DNA from: CAITWF01 sp038231575
GTDB taxonomy: Bacteria; Verrucomicrobiota; Verrucomicrobiia; Opitutales; Opitutaceae
Reading direction: 5' to 3'
Assembly (NCBI GenBank): GCA_038231575.1
Contig: JBBRLB010000009.1
Location: forward strand, 1-64,000
Length of the DNA stretch: 64,000 nucleotides
The notes below the pieces were generated by a model. It was given only the letters and a program-made list of their open reading frames with translations, did not search any database and had not been told where the DNA came from. Positions 51,981 to 61,257 of the stretch are shown one piece after another. Each line of letters opens with the position of its first letter. Position 1 is the first letter of the stretch. The position numbers were made by a program, and so were the translations under genes.

Positions 51981-53429
51981 TCAGCGGGAAGTGGCGGTGA
52001 TGCGCAGCGCCGATTTCTCGGCGATCAGGATCGGCGAGTCGTAGATCGGCAGGGCGCGGAACACCGCGCCGGCTTCGCTCTGCGTCCAGCGCTCACGCGG
52101 GAGCGCGTAAACGGTGCTCGTGCGCACGTCCACGAGCACGGGCTCGGTGAACTTGCCGGCCTTGAGCGTGACTTCGGCCAGCGAGACACCATTGGCGTCG
52201 GCGGGCGGGGCGTCGCTAAACCACAACGCCACCACCTGCGCGCCGTCGCTCTCGCGGCGGTAACCGGAAAGCGACACCCCGCGCAGGGCGGTGGTGGTGA
52301 ACGCGTAGTCCGGGAGGCGCTTCAGCGTGTCGTCGAAGATCGTGAAGACGGTTTGCGCGGCGCTATAAGCGGGTTTGACGTAGGCCACCGTCTGATCGGG
52401 GTTGGTCGCGAGCAGGCCCTTGTAGTTCATGCGCAGCATGCCGTCGGCCCCACCCTGCGCGCTCGCGGTGGTGTAATGGAGATCCGAGAGCGTGAAGAGA
52501 TTCATCGGCACGTCTTTCGCGCGATGCGCGAGCAGGCGCCGCAGGTCCCACTTCGCGTGGGTCGTTTCGGTGAACGCTATTTTCGAGAGCGCGAAGTTCT
52601 CCTGAAATTTCGACGGCGCACCGGTCTCGCCCTGCCGCAGTTCGATCACGCGGCCGTGCTTCGCGCTGATCGCGCGCAAACGATCGACCAGCGTCGTGTC
52701 GTCGGGATTGCGCGGATAGCCGTGAAACGTGATCGCGTCGATCAGGTCGAGTTTTCCGCGGGCTTTCATGCCGGCAAGAACCGTGTCGGCGTATTCGGGC
52801 GTGTGCGCGAGCGCCAGCGCCCAGATCCGGCCGCTGGGTTGCACTTCACGGATCATCGTTGCGGTGCGGACGTAGAGATCGACGTAGGCCTCGGCGGTGG
52901 CGGTGCCCTTACTGTTTAGGTCGGGCTCGTTCCAGATTTCCCACTCGCTGACGCGGTTTTTGTAGCGCTCGACGAGCGCCCGCGTCCATTTATCCCAGGC
53001 CGCGAGCGCTTCGGGTGAAGACGGAAACCCACCGCCGAGGCCGGTCTCACCGCCGCCCGGATAGATCGTGTTACCGTAGGAAAGTTCGAGCCACGGCTTT
53101 ACGCCCTGGGCCACGGCGTCGTTGATGACCGCGTCGAGCCAGACGAAGTCGTAAACGCCTTTCACCTTTTCGCACTTCGCCCAGCCGGTTTGCAACCGAA
53201 TGCCCTTCGCGCCGAGCGGCCCGAGATATTTTTTGTAGTGATCGTAAACGGCAAATTCGCGATCGAGCGTCTCGCCGCCAATCGACCACGGCGACGACGC
53301 TATGTCCTTTGCGGCGCGCGGCGCGACGCGACCGAGCACGGGCAAGGCGATGCCGGTGGTGGGAGTGATTTCCTGCGCGGCGGCGAGGACGGCGAGCCAT
53401 CCGAAGAAGAGAGAGGCGATGATTTTCAT
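51981..53429 (-). CDS. Secreted GH39-like glycosidase (clan A barrel)
   Basis: The 482-residue protein has a signal peptide (about 1-19) and a TIM barrel with KGIRLQTGWAKCEKVKGVYD, the acid/base Glu 168 in EWEIWNEPD, and a candidate nucleophile Glu 268 in ELRQGETGAPS. A C-terminal beta domain follows from about 390. Layout and motifs fit clan GH-A, nearest to GH39 beta-xylosidases by eye. It lies 40 bases upstream of the receptor gene and 12 bases behind the MFS gene. Specificity is not certain. Confidence 0.78.
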   Translation of the reverse strand: MKIIASLFFGWLAVLAAAQEITPTTGIALPVLGRVAPRAAKDIASSPWSIGGETLDREFAVYDHYKKYLGPLGAKGIRLQTGWAKCEKVKGVYDFVWLDAVINDAVAQGVKPWLELSYGNTIYPGGGETGLGGGFPSSPEALAAWDKWTRALVERYKNRVSEWEIWNEPDLNSKGTATAEAYVDLYVRTATMIREVQPSGRIWALALAHTPEYADTVLAGMKARGKLDLIDAITFHGYPRNPDDTTLVDRLRAISAKHGRVIELRQGETGAPSKFQENFALSKIAFTETTHAKWDLRRLLAHRAKDVPMNLFTLSDLHYTTASAQGGADGMLRMNYKGLLATNPDQTVAYVKPAYSAAQTVFTIFDDTLKRLPDYAFTTTALRGVSLSGYRRESDGAQVVALWFSDAPPADANGVSLAEVTLKAGKFTEPVLVDVRTSTVYALPRERWTQSEAGAVFRALPIYDSPILIAEKSALRITATSR

Positions 53430-53441
53430 TCTAAAAAATTC

Positions 53442-54683
53442 CTAAACAGAACGGGTTGCAGCCAACGGTTCCCCCGGTGAACGCGCGTAAAACCACCAGA
53501 GCACCGCCGCCGCCAGCGGATAGAGCAGTCCGAGCACGGCGAAGATTGCACCGTAGCCGAAGGATTGAATCAGACGGCCGATGCCGATGTTCACTACCGC
53601 GCCAACTGCACCGATGAGGAAATTGAGCACGCCGAACGCGCTGCCGGTGAGCCGCCGCGGCAGCGTGTCGGCGATCAATGCGCCGCCCAGGTTGTTCCAC
53701 TGCGTGTAGACCATGTGCGCGATCGCGAACACGCCAATCGCGAGCGCGGCGTGGCGGGAAAACGGCAGCAGCCAGAGCGTCGCGCCGAAGAGCGCGAGCG
53801 ATTGCATGAGCGTGGTGCGACTTTGCGCGGGCGCGCGTCCGCGCTTCACGAGTCGATCCGAGGCGAGGCCGCCGAGCACGGCCGTCACCGCGCTCGCCGC
53901 CGGGGGAATCCACGCGTAGCGGCCGACCTCAGCCAGCGTTAAGCCGATCCCCTCCTGCAAATAGCCGGGCTGCCAATTGGTGTAGAAAATATAAACCGGC
54001 TCGGCGATCACGCGCGCGATCAGGAGACCCCACAGTGCACGATAGCTGAGCAGTTCCCGCCAACTCACCGACTGGCTTGCGGTCGCCGGCACTCCGTAAT
54101 CGGGCGGATGGTGATCGAGCCACCACCAGAGCGCCGGCACGAGCAAGCCAAACGCGCCGGGAATGAAGAACGCGTAGTGCCAGTCGTAGCGCAGCGTGAT
54201 GGCCGCGACGAGCGGCGCCGCGATCACGAAGCCCATCACGCCGATCGGCGTCTTGATCGAAATCGCGGTCGCTCGGCGCTCGGCGGGAAACCAGCGCGCA
54301 ACCGCGACGACGGCGGCAAGGTTCACGCCGGCGTCAGCGAAGCCGAGCACGATGCGTGCGACCAGCATTTGTGAAAAATTACTCGCGGTCCCGCAAAGGA
54401 TCGCCGCGATCGACATTACTCCGATCGAGAGCGTGGCCGCCAGACGCGTGCCAAAGCGATCAATGAAGCGGCCGAGCACCAGCGAGCCGACGGTGAATGC
54501 GACGCTAAACCCCGTGACAAGCCACGAGTAATCGACGTCGCTCCAGCCCATCTTGGATTTGAGCGTAGTCTTGAGCACGGCGAGCACCTGCCGATCGAGG
54601 ATGAAGAGCAACAGCGCCAACGCGACCAGCACCACAATCGCCCAAGCGCGGGCGGGAATTTTATGCTGTGCCGGGGGAATCAC
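53442..54683 (-). CDS. MFS transporter (ACS/hexuronate type)
   Basis: The 413-residue protein has about 12 membrane segments. Near the N-terminus it shows LDRQVLAVLKTTLKSKMGWSDVDYSW, and after the third segment GRFIDRFGTR. ARIVLGFADAGVNLAAVVAVARWFPAERRATA matches the anion:cation symporter group that includes hexuronate transporters. The start is GTG 54683. It probably imports a mono- or disaccharide acid released by the periplasmic enzymes of this locus; substrate inferred from neighbours. Confidence 0.88.
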   Translation of the reverse strand: MIPPAQHKIPARAWAIVVLVALALLLFILDRQVLAVLKTTLKSKMGWSDVDYSWLVTGFSVAFTVGSLVLGRFIDRFGTRLAATLSIGVMSIAAILCGTASNFSQMLVARIVLGFADAGVNLAAVVAVARWFPAERRATAISIKTPIGVMGFVIAAPLVAAITLRYDWHYAFFIPGAFGLLVPALWWWLDHHPPDYGVPATASQSVSWRELLSYRALWGLLIARVIAEPVYIFYTNWQPGYLQEGIGLTLAEVGRYAWIPPAASAVTAVLGGLASDRLVKRGRAPAQSRTTLMQSLALFGATLWLLPFSRHAALAIGVFAIAHMVYTQWNNLGGALIADTLPRRLTGSAFGVLNFLIGAVGAVVNIGIGRLIQSFGYGAIFAVLGLLYPLAAAVLWWFYARSPGEPLAATRSV

Positions 54684-54710
54684 GATTGGGGCGACGGCGA
54701 CGACCGCGCG

Positions 54711-55124
54711 TCAGGGTCCGTCGCTGGGCGCCTGGCTCGGAAGAATCACGTGCAGCGTATCGCCCGATTTTTCGACGGGAAATCGCTCGAGCGCCTCACC
54801 TTCGAGTTTCACATCGACGCGTTTCAACTTCGTCTCGGGATCGACGAGGTGTTCGCCGGTGCGGAGATCAAATTCCCAACCGTGCCAAGGACAGCGGAGG
54901 ATGCAGCCCTCACGGCCGTAGGCGTATTCGTAAACGGGCGTAGGTAGCGTCGTGCCAGAGATTTTTCCCACGCACACCGGCGCGCCGGCGTGCGGACAGA
55001 TGTTGCGGTAGGCGAAGAATTCGCCGCCGACATTGAAAATGCCGAGCTGGATTTTTCCGACGGTGACGAGCTTGCGCCCGCCTGGCGGGATTTCGTCGAC
55101 CTTCGCAACGGGATGCGGGGTCAT
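54711..55124 (-). CDS. Rieske [2Fe-2S] ferredoxin-like protein
   Basis: The 137-residue protein has the cluster ligands in ICPHAGAPVC and RCPWHGWEFD (Cys-His pairs). No transmembrane segment or oxygenase catalytic domain is present. The ATG at 55124 (MTPHPVAKVDEI) is preferred; upstream codons overlap the amidohydrolase gene. It lies 5 bases behind that gene, so the two probably work together. The partner oxygenase or reductase is not encoded here, making its electron-transfer role in a glycan locus unclear. Confidence 0.9.
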   Translation of the reverse strand: MTPHPVAKVDEIPPGGRKLVTVGKIQLGIFNVGGEFFAYRNICPHAGAPVCVGKISGTTLPTPVYEYAYGREGCILRCPWHGWEFDLRTGEHLVDPETKLKRVDVKLEGEALERFPVEKSGDTLHVILPSQAPSDGP

Positions 55125-55129
55125 GGCGG

Positions 55130-56236
55130 TCAGGAAGCGAGCGCGGCCGTCGAGGCGGGGGCGGTGAGACGATAAAGCTCGGCGGCGTTTTTCCAATAAA
55201 TCCGCTCTTTCATTTCCTTCGGGAGCGGCGGCAGCGCCATCTTAGGGTTATCGAAATCCCAGTGCGGATAATCGCTGGAGAACATAATCATGCCCGGCGC
55301 GTTGATCATCTCGAAAATTTGCAGCAGGTGATCGGGTTTCTCGGTCTCCTCGGTGGGCTGCGTGGTGACGTGCAGGTGCTGGCGGATATATTCACTGGGA
55401 AGTTTCTTCAGCCAGGGCGTCTGCGCGCGGAGGGCTTTGTAATTTTTGTCCATGCGCCACATCAGGTGCGGCAGCCACGCGATCCCGCCCTCGATGGCGA
55501 CGAACTTAAGTGTCGGAAATTTTTCGAACACGCCCTCGCACACGAGGGAGTTCACGTGCGCCATGTAATTAATCGGAAGAATATTGTGCCACTCGAAATA
55601 GCGCGTGGGCCGGCCGGCCGGCGTGACGTTGGGCGCCGTGCCGGCGCCTTCGCTGCCGGGATGAACAGCGACGGGCAAGCCCTGCTCCGCAGCCGCCTCG
55701 TAGATGGGGTGGAAAAAGCGCTGACCGAAGAGGCGGCTGGAACCGCTCGCCATGAGCACCTGCGAAATCTGCGGGTGCCCACCCCACTTCCGAATCTCGC
55801 GCGCGGCTGCCGCAGGATCGGAATGGTTAACGATGATCGAGCCGCGGAAGCGCGGGGAAAACGCGAGCCACGTCGCGACGAGCCACTCGTTGAGGGCCGA
55901 GGCCAGCGTGCTCGCATAGTCCGGATCGTCGTGCAACGAGAGCGAAAGCATCCCCGAGCCGGTGAGGATCGCATCGTCGATGTGATAGCGATCCATGTGA
56001 TCCTTCATCAAGAAGGCGGGACTGCTCCCGGGACCGCCACCGCCCTCATCGGGCCGGGCGTCCTCGCGCAGCACGCCGACCGGTGACGAGTAACCGGCCC
56101 ACGGAATATCCAAACCATGCGCTTTCACGGTTTCGCGCCAGTATTTCGGCAGGAAGGGCAAGAGGTCGTTGGGCGAGGCGAGCGCATTGTGCACATCGGC
56201 ATCGATCAGTTTCAGTGGGGCGGGAGCGGAGGACAT
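55130..56236 (-). CDS. Amidohydrolase family protein (ACMSD-like)
   Basis: The 368-residue TIM-barrel metal enzyme has LIDADVHNAL (D-x-H metal site), VAVHPGSEGAG (His), FVAIEGGIAWLP, and FSSDYPHWDFD (metal Asp). It resembles the decarboxylase/hydrolase group around ACMSD and similar proteins. ATG 56236 (MSSAPAPLK) is preferred over a TTG three codons earlier. Paired with a Rieske protein gene, it may act on an aromatic compound such as a lignin-type substituent on hemicellulose, but that is a guess. Confidence 0.85.
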   Translation of the reverse strand: MSSAPAPLKLIDADVHNALASPNDLLPFLPKYWRETVKAHGLDIPWAGYSSPVGVLREDARPDEGGGGPGSSPAFLMKDHMDRYHIDDAILTGSGMLSLSLHDDPDYASTLASALNEWLVATWLAFSPRFRGSIIVNHSDPAAAAREIRKWGGHPQISQVLMASGSSRLFGQRFFHPIYEAAAEQGLPVAVHPGSEGAGTAPNVTPAGRPTRYFEWHNILPINYMAHVNSLVCEGVFEKFPTLKFVAIEGGIAWLPHLMWRMDKNYKALRAQTPWLKKLPSEYIRQHLHVTTQPTEETEKPDHLLQIFEMINAPGMIMFSSDYPHWDFDNPKMALPPLPKEMKERIYWKNAAELYRLTAPASTAALAS

Positions 56237-56282
56237 GGCGGACAAAAATTACCGGCAACAGGCGAGAAAGTAGGGTGATCGG

Positions 56283-57584
56283 TTACGGCGACAACACGGC
56301 GCGAAGGTCAGCGAGAAAAACATTCCGCGTGCCACCCACGAAACCATTGAACACAACGAAGCGGCCCGTGCGATCCCACGCGGGGTGCGGATCGACGCGG
56401 AACTCGCCCGCCGTCATGGAAACAAACATCTGGATCAGCGTCTGCTCGCGGCCCTGGCGCAGGTCAATCAAGCGGAGCGGCGACGTGCCGTCTTTCGCGG
56501 CGACCGGTTCATCGGGATACGCGTCAGTGATGAACCAGGGTGAGCCGGTGGGATTTTGACTCGGATGGCCGGAGCCGGGTTTGTAGATCACCTTGAGATC
56601 GGTGCCGTCGGCGCGCACCTTGATGAGCTCAAGGCCGGGATCGCCGTCGACGTCGAGATTCATCGAGAGATGCTCGCCGTCGGGCATCCAGTTCACGTGA
56701 TGGCCCCCTTTGGCCCATTGGTCGGGCGTCACCGCGGTGTGCAGATCGGAACCATCGGGGCGCATGGTGATAACGGACCGCCGGCGCGGACCGCCCTTCA
56801 GCGAAGTCCATTGCACCGTCGTGAGCAGGCGTGTGCCTTGCGGATTCCACTTCACCTGAAAACAGTAAAACTGAAAATTCTCTGGATGGGGAAAATCGAT
56901 CCGGGGAATCGATCGATCGTAGATTTCCCGCAGGGACACGATGCGGCGCATGTTTCCGGTGGCGACTTCGGTGAGTTCCACACCCTCCGTGGCGCTGGGG
57001 CCGCCGGCGGTGTCGGGCATCGCGGAGCCCGGCACCACGACGCCGTAGCCGACCTGCGCGAGACGCGAGGTGATGAGATTGTAGGAGGCGAGTTGCTTTC
57101 CATCTGGCGAGACCATGAACACCGTTCCCTCGAGGCGGCGGGACGCGCCGGTGAGCGGGTTTAGTTTTACGGCGAAGGCACGCCAGGTAGCGGGATCGAC
57201 GTCGTTAAAAAACAAATCCTCATCACTGGCGCCCCACTGCACGTTGGCGCCAAGCTGCATTTCGTATCCGCGCGTTTGCGCAACGACCCGCTCCCGGCCC
57301 GTCTGTAAATCGACGAGCAAGACCTCGCCCGCTTCGCCCGGTTCTGGCGAACGTTGCTCTTGCGGAAAGCGAAAGAGCGCAACGTAGCGTCCCGAAGGAC
57401 TGATCGGCGAAGTGTCGAAGAACCGGTGCAGCGTTCGCCCGGAAGTAAGCCGCACGATGCGAACGCCCGCGACCGCGGCGGGCTGCGCGGGAAATTTGCT
57501 CCAGTCGGGCTCGAACTTTGACTGCGCCGCCAGCGGCCCGCCGCACGCGAGCCCCAATCCGACGGCAAAAAGAGCGAGTTTCAT
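56283..57584 (-). CDS. Secreted beta-propeller protein (TolB/oligogalacturonate lyase-like)
   Basis: The 433-residue protein has a signal peptide (about 1-21, ending PLAAQ) and repeated WD40-like blades such as TSPISPSGRYVALF, VQWGASDEDLFFND, FMVSPDGKQLASYN, VKWNPQGTRLLTTV and WMPDGEHLSMNLD. The arrangement resembles TolB-type propellers and the PL22 oligogalacturonate lyases, which carry catalytic metal-binding His residues; HHVNW and HPAWD are candidates. It lies 7 bases behind the receptor gene, suggesting glycan binding or cleavage in the periplasm. Enzyme activity is uncertain. Confidence 0.72.
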   Translation of the reverse strand: MKLALFAVGLGLACGGPLAAQSKFEPDWSKFPAQPAAVAGVRIVRLTSGRTLHRFFDTSPISPSGRYVALFRFPQEQRSPEPGEAGEVLLVDLQTGRERVVAQTRGYEMQLGANVQWGASDEDLFFNDVDPATWRAFAVKLNPLTGASRRLEGTVFMVSPDGKQLASYNLITSRLAQVGYGVVVPGSAMPDTAGGPSATEGVELTEVATGNMRRIVSLREIYDRSIPRIDFPHPENFQFYCFQVKWNPQGTRLLTTVQWTSLKGGPRRRSVITMRPDGSDLHTAVTPDQWAKGGHHVNWMPDGEHLSMNLDVDGDPGLELIKVRADGTDLKVIYKPGSGHPSQNPTGSPWFITDAYPDEPVAAKDGTSPLRLIDLRQGREQTLIQMFVSMTAGEFRVDPHPAWDRTGRFVVFNGFVGGTRNVFLADLRAVLSP

Positions 57585-57591
57585 GCGCGTT

Positions 57592-60500
57592 TCAAAACGA
57601 CAGCCTGGTGGTGAGTGAAAGCTTTCTGCCCTCGGCGATCGACCAGACGGGGATCGTGCCATCGGGATTGATGACGGCCGGAACGAGTTCGTTGTGGGTG
57701 AAAATATTTTTCACGTTGAGTTGGACTTTCAGGCCCATCTTGCCCTTCAGAATTTTCGTCTGGTAGGACAGCCACGCATCGTAGCGCGTCTCGGCGGGGC
57801 CAAAGTAAGGATGCCGCACATCGGAGATGCGCACATCGCTCGGCAACGCCGCCGCCCCCGTTGGCACTGGGGTGAGATCGGCGCGGAAGTTGGCGATGGG
57901 ATAGCCGAGAGCGGACTTGTCGAGCCAGCGAACGCCGGCGCCAGTGCCCCAACCTTTTAATTTTTCCCCTTGGAAATCGTAGTTACCGACGAAGTTGGCG
58001 CGCCAGCGACGCAACTCGTGAACCGGCGCACCGTCGGCGGACAACGCGGTATTCAAGACATTCAAAACCGTGCGCTGGAAGGTGGCGGCAAACATATTGG
58101 GCTCCGTGCGGCTGCCAATCAGCGGGATGGCGGCTTGGGAGAGTGGAATTTGATACGCCCAATCTTTGAGCCATTCGGTCGCGAGCGATTGACCGGAAGC
58201 GCTCGGCGTGTCGAACAGCAGCTTGCGCGTGGCGGAACCGGTGTTGCTCCGGACCGATTTCTGTTCCGAGACGTTCATGACAAACGACAGCCCGCGGGTC
58301 GGCCGGAACATCACCTCAAACTCTTTTCCTTTGCTCACGAAATCACTCGTGTCCTGCACGCCGGGATTGACGGAGGAGGGGGTGCCGTTCTGCAACCGCC
58401 AGTTGAATAGATCGAGCAAAGCCTGCGGCGGTGCGACGTAACCCACGGGGAAGCCCCCGGCGCCGGCGGGCACCCAGCCATTGACCACCGCGCTATATGC
58501 CTGCGAGTGGAGCGACACCACTTGGGCCGCGAGGCCCCCGACGGTGCCGTTGAAGCTGCCCGTCTGCGTGGTTTCGAAGAAGTTCAACCGCACGCTGAGT
58601 TTGCCGTCGAACACTTCCAGATAGATGCCCTTCTCCTTGGTGACACCGGCCGGCGGGGCAATCGCCACGCCGAACGTATTGACGGTGCGACCCGCGGGCG
58701 GGCTGAAATTTTCCGACTCGCCGTAATAAACGTTGAACGCGGACACCACGGGCACGCGCCGCAGCCACGTTTGCGGCGTCTTGGCTACGGCGCTCCACGC
58801 GAAGAGCGTTTCGTTGAAGTTTTGCGGGACAATCGTCGGATTTTCGATCGTGAAGGTGGGATCGCCGACCAAGGCGTAGCCTTCGCCATTCGCGACGATG
58901 GGCGCGGTGATGCCGCGAATGGAGGACTTTTCCTTTCTCCAGCCCACGGTGGAAACGAAATGATCCCAAAGCCAGTTGCTCTGGAGCGCGAAGGCTTGCG
59001 AATCCAGCTTCCGCTTGTTGAGCGAAGCGGAACTGGCGGTGTTGCTCACCCGGTCATCCTCGCGCCGCAGATCGATGGGCGTATAGAACGGATTGTAAGC
59101 CGCCTGCTGCGCGACGGCCGCGGTCGGGGCGGGCGTGCGCGTCAACACCACGCCTTTGCCGTTCACCTCACGCTGAAAATTCATGAGATCTTGCTGTAGC
59201 CCCGAGATGTGGGCACCGGCGGGCGAATTGGCGTTGGCGAGCGAGGGACCAAGATAAACCCAGACGACCGGCTGCTTGCTCTGCGGTGCGAGGCGGCTCT
59301 GATTGTTGCCGTTGACCCAAAAGTCCGGCGTGTAGAAGAGCCTCCCGCCGGAGTGCGTCCGCGTATTCAATTCCTCGCGCTGCGCCAGCGCCGAGAAAAC
59401 ATGTTTGCCGAGCACGCCGCCCAGCCGGTTCGGAATCATTTCTTGCAGATTCAGTTCGTAGAAAAGCTTCGCCCGCGAGGTTTCGATTTTCTGTTCGTTG
59501 TAACTCGCGCTTCCCGCCGTCGAGATGAAAGGCCGGCCAAAGTTTGGGTTCGTTTCACCGGTCCACATCCGCGTGTTTACATCAATCGAGATCCACGGTG
59601 AAGATTCCGTCAGCAGATTCTGCAGGCTCTCGTTCCACCGCTGCCGGTTGAACGCCAGCTCAAACCCCGCGGTGTGGCGCACGAAGAGTTGCTGGAGCGA
59701 AACGTCCATCGTTTCCAAGTGCGATTTCTGGATCGAGTTGGGCCCAACGAGGAGATTGTTGAAGAAATCAAAGGTCGACGGATCGGTGAAGTTCTCCGCG
59801 GTGTAGAACGACTGATCGGGGAATGCGTAGTCCTGACGGACGCGGCTCATCTCCCGCGAATAGGCGTGCTGGGCCGTGTTGGTCAGCCCGGACCAGGGAA
59901 AATAGACGTTGTTCGCCACCATGGCGCGGCCGAGCACCGTTTGGCCCGTCGGCGACAGCGGCGTGTTGTCGCGCGGAGCAGTGGCCGTGGCACTTTGGAA
60001 AATGAACGTCGGCGAACGATTCACGTTGTCCACGGTTCCAATCGTGGCGGTGCGCGCGGCCGCGGTGAAGACACCACTCGCGACACCGGGATCGTAGGTC
60101 ACCTTGCCGCGGGCGCCGAGAGCCTTGAGATTGGCGGGCAGCGTCGCATCAAACCAAGAGGAAAGACGGTCGGACGGCGGCAGCACCCGCGGATTATTCG
60201 AAACGATCCGGCCGCGTTCGTAAGAGGCCCGCAACACCGTGGAGTCGAGCAGCCCGCGATGACGGAGCGGTTTCACGTCCCAGCCCGCCGCCGCATATTT
60301 CCGTTCCGTATCGGTGAACGCAAAATCCTGCTGATATTTCTCCTTGTCCTCCACGCCAGCGACCCGCACCGCGAAATTTCCCCGACTCGGCGCGGCGTTG
60401 TAATCGAGCGTCGCACGCCAACTCCCGTAACTCGCCCCCGTAAGCTCGACCTTGCCGCGCTGGCGCTGCAGATCGGCCGCCGTAGTAGAGGTGTTGATGA

Positions 60501-61056
60501 TGCCCGCCGGACTGCCGACACCAAAGAGCAGCGCATTGGCCCCCCGGTTGATTTCCACCCGGTCCGTGTTGTAACCGTCCATCGGAATGATCGAGCGATA
60601 GAAATTCCGCGCCTGCGTCGCATCCGCCAGGCCACGCACCCGCGTGCTCGTGGGCCCGTTGCCCAGCGAAGGCTCGCCACTCACGCCACCGCCGGCCGGG
60701 GAGGCGCCGGAAAGATTTCCACCGAAGCCCCGCACTTCCATGTTCGTTTGATAGACGAGGACGTCGCTCAGGTTTTTCGCACCCGTGTCCTCTAAAAACT
60801 TCGCCGTGATCACCGACACTGACGCACCCAGGTCGGTGAGTTTCGTGTTGAGGCCCGTGCCGGCAAGCGAGCTGCTCGCCTCATATCCCACATCGGTCGT
60901 GGTCTGAACCGTGAACGGCGAAAGAACGACCGCATCTTCAGTTGCAGGAGAAGTCTTCGGATTTCCCGCCGTGGTCTGCGCTGACAGGCGCAGCGCGATC
61001 AGACCGGCGGCTAAACAACAGAGACGGGCAGGGACATGCGAGGCGACGATTTCCAT
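57592..61056 (-). CDS. TonB-dependent outer membrane receptor (long type)
   Basis: The 1154-residue protein has a signal peptide, the box VVLSPFTVQTTTDVGYEAS, and a plug with GANALLFGVGSPAGIINTST. Its barrel ends in KLSLTTRLSF. It is a paralogue of 48536-51940. ATG 61056 (MEIVASHVPA) is preferred; ATG 61098 is possible. It is the first gene of the second glycan locus and faces a divergent AraC gene, which probably controls it. Import of a large oligosaccharide is inferred from the enzymes downstream. Confidence 0.92.
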   Translation of the reverse strand: MEIVASHVPARLCCLAAGLIALRLSAQTTAGNPKTSPATEDAVVLSPFTVQTTTDVGYEASSSLAGTGLNTKLTDLGASVSVITAKFLEDTGAKNLSDVLVYQTNMEVRGFGGNLSGASPAGGGVSGEPSLGNGPTSTRVRGLADATQARNFYRSIIPMDGYNTDRVEINRGANALLFGVGSPAGIINTSTTAADLQRQRGKVELTGASYGSWRATLDYNAAPSRGNFAVRVAGVEDKEKYQQDFAFTDTERKYAAAGWDVKPLRHRGLLDSTVLRASYERGRIVSNNPRVLPPSDRLSSWFDATLPANLKALGARGKVTYDPGVASGVFTAAARTATIGTVDNVNRSPTFIFQSATATAPRDNTPLSPTGQTVLGRAMVANNVYFPWSGLTNTAQHAYSREMSRVRQDYAFPDQSFYTAENFTDPSTFDFFNNLLVGPNSIQKSHLETMDVSLQQLFVRHTAGFELAFNRQRWNESLQNLLTESSPWISIDVNTRMWTGETNPNFGRPFISTAGSASYNEQKIETSRAKLFYELNLQEMIPNRLGGVLGKHVFSALAQREELNTRTHSGGRLFYTPDFWVNGNNQSRLAPQSKQPVVWVYLGPSLANANSPAGAHISGLQQDLMNFQREVNGKGVVLTRTPAPTAAVAQQAAYNPFYTPIDLRREDDRVSNTASSASLNKRKLDSQAFALQSNWLWDHFVSTVGWRKEKSSIRGITAPIVANGEGYALVGDPTFTIENPTIVPQNFNETLFAWSAVAKTPQTWLRRVPVVSAFNVYYGESENFSPPAGRTVNTFGVAIAPPAGVTKEKGIYLEVFDGKLSVRLNFFETTQTGSFNGTVGGLAAQVVSLHSQAYSAVVNGWVPAGAGGFPVGYVAPPQALLDLFNWRLQNGTPSSVNPGVQDTSDFVSKGKEFEVMFRPTRGLSFVMNVSEQKSVRSNTGSATRKLLFDTPSASGQSLATEWLKDWAYQIPLSQAAIPLIGSRTEPNMFAATFQRTVLNVLNTALSADGAPVHELRRWRANFVGNYDFQGEKLKGWGTGAGVRWLDKSALGYPIANFRADLTPVPTGAAALPSDVRISDVRHPYFGPAETRYDAWLSYQTKILKGKMGLKVQLNVKNIFTHNELVPAVINPDGTIPVWSIAEGRKLSLTTRLSF

Positions 61057-61217
61057 GGGGTAGTTGGGGCAAACGGCAGAGGTTGGGCGGGCGGTCATCG
61101 CAGGTCGCCAAGGAGAAACGCGATGAAGGGGTTGCTTGATTTTGACGAAGACTTAAGCCACGCCAGAAAGAGATTACCCGTAACTATAGCTGTAGCGACG
61201 CGGTTGGTCTTTAGGCC

Positions 61218-61254
61218 AATTTGATTTTACTTTCCTTAAATTGATTTCATTTCC
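61218..61254. promoter_or_regulatory. Tandem direct repeat, possible AraC site
   Basis: AATTTGATTTTACTTTCC at 61218-61235 is followed by AAATTGATTTCATTTCC at 61238-61254, a 20-base period, in the 201-base gap between the receptor and AraC genes. It abuts the AraC start codon. Tandem half-sites of this spacing suit AraC proteins and autoregulation. Confidence 0.4.
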
Positions 61255-61257
61255 GCC

